Part shown: one piece after another, positions 59,738 to 64,000 of the stretch
How the letters are laid out: the number at the start of each line of letters is the position of its first letter
Position numbering within the stretch: position 1 is the first letter of the stretch
Source: Nonomuraea terrae
Lineage (GTDB): Bacteria; Actinomycetota; Actinomycetes; Streptosporangiales; Streptosporangiaceae
DNA length: 64,000 bases
Direction: 5' to 3'
Assembly (NCBI RefSeq): GCF_004348995.1
Contig: NZ_SMKQ01000014.1
Location: 1-64,000, forward strand
Program-made: the position numbers and the translations under genes
Notes under the pieces: generated by a model
What the model was told of the DNA's origin: nothing
Seen by the model: the letters and a program-made list of their open reading frames with translations, nothing else
The model's database searches: none

Positions 59738-59819
59738 ACAAGAGGCTGAGGTTTGCCACAGTGCGACGAGGGAAGCCAACCTCATTCCGGGCTCATCCGA
59801 TCTTCCCTACCCTTTACCC

Positions 59820-60437
59820 ATGACTGACTGGCTGGTTGGACTGATGGAGAGCCTCGGGGCACCCGGGGCGGGTCTCGCGATCGCGCTGGAGAACCTCTTC
59901 CCGCCCCTGCCGAGCGAGGTGATCCTGCCGCTGGCCGGTTTCACCGCGAGCCGAGGACAGATGGACCTCGTTGCGGTGCTGGTGTTCACGACCCTCGGCT
60001 CCGTGATCGGGGCGCTGGCCCTGTACGGCGTGGGAGCCCTGCTCGGGCGCGACCGCACGCTGGCCATCGCGGCCAAGCTGCCCCTCGTCAAGGTCGCCGA
60101 CATCGAGAAGACCGAGGCGTGGTTCCAGCGCCACGGCCGCAAGACCGTCTTCTTCGGCCGGATGATCCCGATCTTCCGCAGCCTCATCTCCATCCCGGCG
60201 GGCGTCGAACGGATGCCCATCACGATCTTCACCCTGCTCACCACGGCCGGAAGCCTCATCTGGAACACCCTCTTCGTCATGGCCGGCTACTGGCTCGGCG
60301 AGGAATGGGAGGTCGTGGAGACGTACGTCGGCATCGGCACCAACGTCGTGATCGGCATCGTCGCGCTCGTGATCGTGGTCTTCGTCGTGGTACGCCTCAG
60401 CGAGCGGCGCAAGGGCAGGCATGCGAGTCGCCGCTGA
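59820..60437 (+). CDS. DedA family membrane protein
   Basis: A 205-residue integral membrane protein with the DedA/SNARE-associated signature: ALENLFPPLPSEVILPLAGF, then FFGRMIPIFRSLISIPAGVE and SLIWNTLFVMAGYWLGE, and a basic tail. DedA proteins are implicated in lipid flipping (undecaprenyl phosphate, phosphatidylethanolamine) and proton-motive-force maintenance. The start at 59820 gives the standard MTDWL. The end overlaps the histidine kinase gene by 17 bp, suggesting a shared transcript. Confidence 0.92.
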   Translation: MTDWLVGLMESLGAPGAGLAIALENLFPPLPSEVILPLAGFTASRGQMDLVAVLVFTTLGSVIGALALYGVGALLGRDRTLAIAAKLPLVKVADIEKTEAWFQRHGRKTVFFGRMIPIFRSLISIPAGVERMPITIFTLLTTAGSLIWNTLFVMAGYWLGEEWEVVETYVGIGTNVVIGIVALVIVVFVVVRLSERRKGRHASRR

Positions 60438-61527
60438 CGGGCTGCGCCTGCTGGGCACGGTCACGCTCGGCGCGCTCACCGCACTGCTGGACCTGGCGTT
60501 CCTGGTGCTGACGCTGCCGTTCCTGGGCAACCCGAACGTGGGGGTGTCGGCCCGGCGGCTGGCCCGCCTGGAGGCCCGCCGCCTGCGCCTCGACCTGCGA
60601 GCGCTGGAGGCGCTGCGGCCCGGCCCGCACGACGGCCGCGCGACCGGCTACCTCGCCGCCCGGGTCCCGGTCGGCGTCCTGGGCGGCCTGGTGATCGCGC
60701 TGCTGGTGGCCGGAGCGGTGGCCGTCGTGCGACTGGTGGCGGCGTGGAGCAGGGGCGAGCCGTTCGACGGGATGCGCCCTTCGGCGCCGCTGGTCGCCTA
60801 CTTCCTCGTGGGCGGTGTCGTGCTGCTGTTCCTGGACCTGTCGGGCGTGGTCGGCGTGCACGCCGTGGAACGCCGGCTGGCGCTGCGCCTGCTGGCCCCC
60901 GACCCCACCGAGGCGCTCGAACGCCGCATCGCCGAGCTGGCCGAGAGCCGCGCCGGCATCGTCACGGCGGTCGACTCCGAGCGGCGCCGGATCGAGCGCG
61001 ACCTGCACGACGGGCTGCAGCAGCGGCTGGTGGCGCTGTCGATGCTGGTCGGCCGGGCCCGCCGGGGCCGTCCCGAGCTGCTGGAGCAGGCCCACCACGA
61101 GGCGCAGCAGGCGCTGGCCGAGCTGCGCGAGGTGGCCTGGCGGGTTTACCCGAGCGGGCTGGACACGCTCGGCCTGGGCGAGGCGCTGGCGGGCGTGGCG
61201 GAACGCTCCAGCGTGCCCGTCACGGTCGAGTGCCGGCTGACGCGGCGCCCGCCGATGGCCGTGGAGACGGCGGCGTACTTCGTGGTGTGCGAGGCGGTGA
61301 CGAACGCCGCCAAGCACGCCGGCGCCTCCCGCATCACGGTCGAGGTGGCCGAGCGGGACACCGCGGTGGTCGTCCACGTGCGCGACGACGGCCGCGGCGG
61401 CGCCAGCCCGGCCGGCGGGGGACTTTCGGGGCTGGCCCGCCGGGTGGCGGCGCTGGACGGCGGCTTCGAGGTGCACAGCCCGCAGGGCGGTCCGACGGCG
61501 ATCACGGCGGTGCTGCCATGCGGGTGA
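60421..61527 (+). CDS. Sensor histidine kinase (HisKA_3, NarL-partner type)
   Basis: A 368-residue kinase. The N-terminal half has about four membrane helices (VLGGLVIALLVAGAVAVVRL, LVAYFLVGGVVLLFLDL), the phospho-acceptor His196 is in RRRIERDLHDGLQQRLVALS, and the ATPase domain has CEAVTNAAKHAGAS and the G boxes VRDDGRGGAS and GLSGLARRVAALDGGFEV. It signals to the response regulator whose ATG overlaps its end. The signal is unknown; coupling to DedA hints at envelope stress. Confidence 0.93.
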   Translation: MRVAADGLRLLGTVTLGALTALLDLAFLVLTLPFLGNPNVGVSARRLARLEARRLRLDLRALEALRPGPHDGRATGYLAARVPVGVLGGLVIALLVAGAVAVVRLVAAWSRGEPFDGMRPSAPLVAYFLVGGVVLLFLDLSGVVGVHAVERRLALRLLAPDPTEALERRIAELAESRAGIVTAVDSERRRIERDLHDGLQQRLVALSMLVGRARRGRPELLEQAHHEAQQALAELREVAWRVYPSGLDTLGLGEALAGVAERSSVPVTVECRLTRRPPMAVETAAYFVVCEAVTNAAKHAGASRITVEVAERDTAVVVHVRDDGRGGASPAGGGLSGLARRVAALDGGFEVHSPQGGPTAITAVLPCG

Positions 61528-62162
61528 TCCTGGCCGAGGACTCCACGCTGCTGCGTGAGGGCCTGGTGCGCCTGCTGGCGGAGGAGGGCCACGAGGTGCC
61601 GGCCGCCGTCGGCAACGGGGAGGCGCTGGTGGAGGCGGTCGCCGCGCACCTCCCGGACGCCGTCGTCGTGGACGTCCGCATGCCGCCCACCCACACCGAC
61701 GAGGGGTTGCGGGCGGCGCTGGAGATCCGCCGCCGCTGGCCGCACGTCAAGGTGCTGGTGCTGTCGCAGTACGTCGAGAAGCGGTACGCCGCCGAGCTGA
61801 TGAGCTCCGACGTCGAAGGCGTGGGCTACCTGCTGAAGGACCGCGTGGCGCAGGTGGGCGACTTCCTGGACGCGCTGGAGCGGGTGGGCGCCGGCGGGGC
61901 CGCGTTCGACCCGGAGGTGGTGCGGCAGCTGCTGGCGCGCACCACGCAGGTGGATCCGCTGGCCCGGCTGACGGTGCGCGAGCGGGAGGTGCTGGAACGG
62001 ATGGCGCAGGGCCTGACCAACGCCTCGATCGCCCAGGAGCTGCACGTGTCACAGAGCGCGGTGGAAAAGCACGTCAACTCGCTGTTCGACAAGCTCGGCC
62101 TGGCCCACGCCAGCGGCTACAGCCGCCGCGTCCTGGCCGTCCTGCGCTTCCTGGAGTCCTGA
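61518..62162 (+). CDS. NarL/LuxR-type response regulator
   Basis: A 214-residue regulator: receiver domain with AEDSTLLREGLVRLLAEEGH and phosphorylatable Asp52 in AVVVDVRMPP, switch lysine in GYLLKDRV, and a LuxR helix-turn-helix LTVREREVLERMAQGLTNAS, IAQELHVSQSAVEKHVNSLF. It overlaps the kinase gene by 10 bp and forms a two-component pair with it. Confidence 0.94.
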   Translation: MRVILAEDSTLLREGLVRLLAEEGHEVPAAVGNGEALVEAVAAHLPDAVVVDVRMPPTHTDEGLRAALEIRRRWPHVKVLVLSQYVEKRYAAELMSSDVEGVGYLLKDRVAQVGDFLDALERVGAGGAAFDPEVVRQLLARTTQVDPLARLTVREREVLERMAQGLTNASIAQELHVSQSAVEKHVNSLFDKLGLAHASGYSRRVLAVLRFLES

Positions 62163-62181
62163 CCCCTCCCAGGGGGCTCCT

Positions 62182-62838
62182 CGCAGGACCCGCAGGGTCT
62201 CTCGCCCGGTCCTCGACGCGCTCGCCGACGCGCTCCGGCTCGCCCCGGACGAGCGGGACTACCTGTTCGCCGTGGCCGACGTCACGCCCGCCGCTCCCGT
62301 ACGGCAGGCCGGCCGGTCCGAGGTGGCCCCGCGGCTGCGGCAGCTGCTGGACACGATGCCGGACATCCCGGCGATGGTCCTCCACCGCCGCATGGACGTG
62401 CTGGCCTGGAACCGAGGCGCCGCCGCCCTGCTGACCGACTTCGGCGCCCTGCCTCCGGCGCAGCGCAACCTGATCCGGCTGACCTTCCTCGACGACGCCT
62501 TCCGGTCCCTGTACGCGGACTGGCCGCGCGCCGCGCGTGAATGCGTCGCGGTGCTGCGCATGGAGGCCGGCCGTACCCCCCACGACCCCGCTCTCAGCGC
62601 GCTGGTCGGGGAGCTCAGCGTTCGTGACCCGGACTTCCGTACGTGGTGGGCCGCCCACCAGGTACGGGGCCCGAGGCAGCTCACCAAGACCTACCGTCAC
62701 CCCCGTCGTCGGCGCCCTCACCCTCGACGTGCAGCAGTTCTCCGTGGACACCCACCCCGATCAGCTGCTGATCGCCTACACCGCGGAGCCCGGTTCGCTC
62801 TCCCACGAGGCGCTGCGCTTCCTGCTGCAGTGGTCCGC
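62182..62838 (+). pseudogene. MmyB-like XRE regulator remnant
   Basis: The frame opens without a start codon at RPVLDALADALRLAPDERDY, the end of an XRE domain, and continues into the MmyB ligand domain: LDTMPDIPAMVLHRRMDVLA, WNRGAAALLTDF, RLTFLDDAFRSLYADWPRAA and TWWAAHQVR. At about 62697 the reading shifts frame to VVGALTLDVQQFSVDTHPDQ. The first helices of the DNA-binding domain are gone. Similar DNA-binding sequence in another remnant occurs at 15762-15960. Confidence 0.8.
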
Positions 62839-63002
62839 GACACACACTGTCGATCAGCGGTGCGCGGGCATTGACGGACGGTCGTTCGATGTCACCGCGC
62901 TCGGCCTGCTCACCGGCCGGGCCCTGCCGGGCCTGCACACCGTCCCGGACGGTCCGGCCTGGGTGCTCGCCCGGCTGGCTGGCCTGACTGCCGGACGGGA
63001 GG
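62839..63002. other. Non-coding scar between two gene remnants
   Basis: No protein similarity is seen between the MmyB-like tail and the DUF1684 fragment. Frames here are short and unrelated. Confidence 0.4.
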
Positions 63003-63180
63003 CTGAACACCGTTTTCGCCGACGCGACCAGCGGCGTCACCACGTATGCGGCCGGCCGCGCCCTCGACATCCCGAGCCCGGACGCGGACGGCAACGTGAC
63101 CTTGGACTTCAACCGGGCGGTCAACCTGCCGTGCGCGTTCTCCGAGCACTTCCCGATCCCGACGATCTTTCCTGTCTTGA
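63003..63180 (+). pseudogene. DUF1684 C-terminal fragment
   Basis: In the frame at 63003, NTVFADATSGVTTYAAGRAL, DIPSPDADGNVTLDFNRAVN and LPCAFSEHFPIPT match the end of DUF1684 proteins, where FxDATSGxxTYGxGR and DFNRAYNPPCAF are invariant blocks; here CAF remains but the asparagine-proline is changed. About 60 of 200 or more residues survive. No start is present. Confidence 0.65.
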
Positions 63181-63205
63181 CAAAATTATTTGTCCGTACG
63201 AGGAT
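63177..63205 (+). promoter_or_regulatory. Promoter with overlapping palindrome ahead of RibD-type gene
   Basis: TTGACA at 63177-63182 and GAGGAT at 63200-63205 are 17 bp apart. The -35 box is embedded in GACAAA-ATTA-TTTGTC (63179-63194), a perfect 16-bp AT-rich palindrome typical of MarR or ArsR-type binding sites. No regulator gene lies within the window beside it. Confidence 0.6.
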
Positions 63206-63235
63206 GAGGGCGTTCCCACCCGACAGGAGAAAGCC

Positions 63236-63781
63236 ATGCGGAAGATCACCGCCGGATTGTTCATCTCGCTCGACGGCGTCGTCGAGGCCCCGGAGACCTG
63301 GCACTTCCCGTACTACAACGACGAGATGGGCGAGGCCGTCGCCGCCCAGATGCGGGCCGCCGGGGCCACGCTGCTCGGCCGGCGCACGTACGAGATCTTC
63401 GCCGCGCACTGGCCGCAGCAGGACCCGGACAAGGACCCGATGGCCGCCACCCTGAACGCCAGCCCCAAATACGTCGTCTCCACCACCCTCACCGACCCGA
63501 AGTGGGAGAACACCACGGTCATCGGCGGCGACGTGCGCGGGGCCCTGACCAAGCTCAAGCAGGAGCCCGGCGAGGACTTCGGCATGTCCGGCAGCCCTAC
63601 CCTGGTGTCCTGGCTGCTGCGCGAGGGCCTGCTCGACGAGCTGCACCTGCTGGTGCACCCCATCGTCGTCGGCGCCGGCAAGCGCCTGTTCGAGGACGGG
63701 ATCGGGCAGGTCCCGCTCACGCTCACCGAGTCCGAGACGTTCAGCACCGGCGTGCTGAACCTGACCTACACGAAGGCCTGA
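63236..63781 (+). CDS. Dihydrofolate-reductase-fold protein (RibD C-terminal type)
   Basis: A 181-residue member of the RibD/DHFR-like family: MRKITAGLFISLDGVVEAPE, LLGRRTYEIFAAHWP, YVVSTTLTDPKWENTTVIGG and LHLLVHPIVVGAGKRLFEDG. ATG 63236 has ACAGGAG seven bases upstream. It is the third family member in the window, differing clearly from the other two. The downstream gene follows by one base. Substrate unknown; NADPH-dependent reduction inferred from family. Confidence 0.9.
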   Translation: MRKITAGLFISLDGVVEAPETWHFPYYNDEMGEAVAAQMRAAGATLLGRRTYEIFAAHWPQQDPDKDPMAATLNASPKYVVSTTLTDPKWENTTVIGGDVRGALTKLKQEPGEDFGMSGSPTLVSWLLREGLLDELHLLVHPIVVGAGKRLFEDGIGQVPLTLTESETFSTGVLNLTYTKA

Positions 63782-63782
63782 C

Positions 63783-64000
63783 ATGCCCGCCAAGACCGTT
63801 GCCGACAAGCTCCTGGTCAAGCCGGGGCGGACGGTGTGGATCTCCGACGCCGCGCACCGCCCGCTCGTCGATCCGCTGCCGCAGGGCGCCCGCCACACCG
63901 GCGCCCTGGAGGAGGCCGCCGTCGCGGTGTTCTTCGCGGCCGACGCCGCCGCGGCCCGGCGGCTGCTGGACGAGCACCGCGACCGGCTCACCGATCCCGC
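63783..64000 (+). CDS. Conserved hypothetical protein (N-terminal part, cut by window end)
   Basis: ATG 63783 begins one base after the RibD-type stop, indicating co-transcription. The visible 72 residues read MPAKTVADKLLVKPGRTVWI and AAVAVFFAADAAAARRLLDE, a pattern I know from small actinobacterial proteins of unknown function of about 130-150 residues. The rest lies beyond the window. Confidence 0.65.
   Translation, partial: MPAKTVADKLLVKPGRTVWISDAAHRPLVDPLPQGARHTGALEEAAVAVFFAADAAAARRLLDEHRDRLTDP

Noticed and set aside
57143-59749. An 868-codon open frame antisense to the SNF2 helicase
   Set aside because: Glycine- and valine-rich repetitive composition with no domain; a shadow of the helicase codon bias.
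1-64000. CRISPR array or recognisable defence island
   Set aside because: No regularly spaced direct repeats and no cas, restriction-modification or toxin-antitoxin genes were recognised; the SNF2-SWIM pair alone is not enough to claim defence.

Overview
The window is high-GC actinobacterial DNA. GC-rich wobble positions, GTG starts, several promoters placed so that transcription would begin at the start codon, and many one-component regulators suggest a soil actinomycete. A member of the Streptosporangiales fits best, but the sequence alone does not settle the genus. Most of the 64 kb is accessory chromosome: small regulator plus redox-enzyme or exporter modules separated by the debris of Tn3-family transposons.

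Layout. 1-1.5 kb: IS3 and Tn3 transposase fragments. 1.7-6.0 kb: a leftward SDR / FMN reductase / DsbA-like / MFS efflux set, divergent from a TetR gene across two matched operators. 6.0-9.2 kb: a degraded island with a TnpI-like tyrosine recombinase behind a palindromic recombination-type site, then broken GNAT, membrane and winged-helix genes. 9.3-11.7 kb: a TetR gene, an array of six tRNA-like genes (Ala, Leu-like AAG, Glu, Arg, Tyr, Cys), and a deazaflavin-nitroreductase/hemerythrin fusion. 12.08-15.76 kb: a Tn3-family unit with 43-bp terminal inverted repeats (42/43 identical) and a 5-bp target duplication. Its transposase is cut to the N-terminus and it carries an ECF sigma factor and a RibD-type reductase; it splits a small XRE-family gene. 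16-21.7 kb: two quinone-oxidoreductase-like MDR genes around a TetR gene, a Gfo/Idh/MocA oxidoreductase and an SDR. 21.7-25.3 kb: a second, larger tnpA remnant, an AraC gene, a second RibD-type gene, and a recombinase N-terminus joined to an epimerase tail.

25.5-35 kb: an MFS-cupin-ABC-ABC operon with the heterodimeric exporter layout of siderophore export or uptake systems, TetR, XRE-cupin and GNAT genes, and an RpiR regulator divergent from threonine synthase. 35.3-40.5 kb: a secreted nuclease-like protein, then bioY / acyl-CoA ligase / thiolase / bioM / bioN, a biotin ECF transporter with two acyl-CoA enzymes embedded in it. 40.5-52.3 kb: ArsR-SRPBCC-VOC, helix-turn-helix plus hydrolase, a large SARP/AfsR-type regulator divergent from an MDR reductase, a frameshifted ArsR gene divergent from an MFS exporter, and esterase plus TetR. 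52.6-64 kb: GNAT, LysR, an RclA-like flavoprotein disulfide reductase, a SWIM / SNF2-helicase pair, DedA with a two-component system, decayed MmyB-like and DUF1684 fragments, and a third RibD-type reductase.

Most genes work as independent switches: a repressor, often with a visible palindrome over its own promoter, next to an oxidoreductase, hydrolase or exporter. The strongest unusual signals are four. First, the exactly bounded Tn3-derived unit with regulatory cargo. Second, a shared recombination-site layout (inverted arms around a 7-bp spacer plus one direct copy) upstream of two recombinases. Third, the accessory tRNA array. Fourth, the biotin-transport operon whose thiolase lacks one catalytic cysteine.
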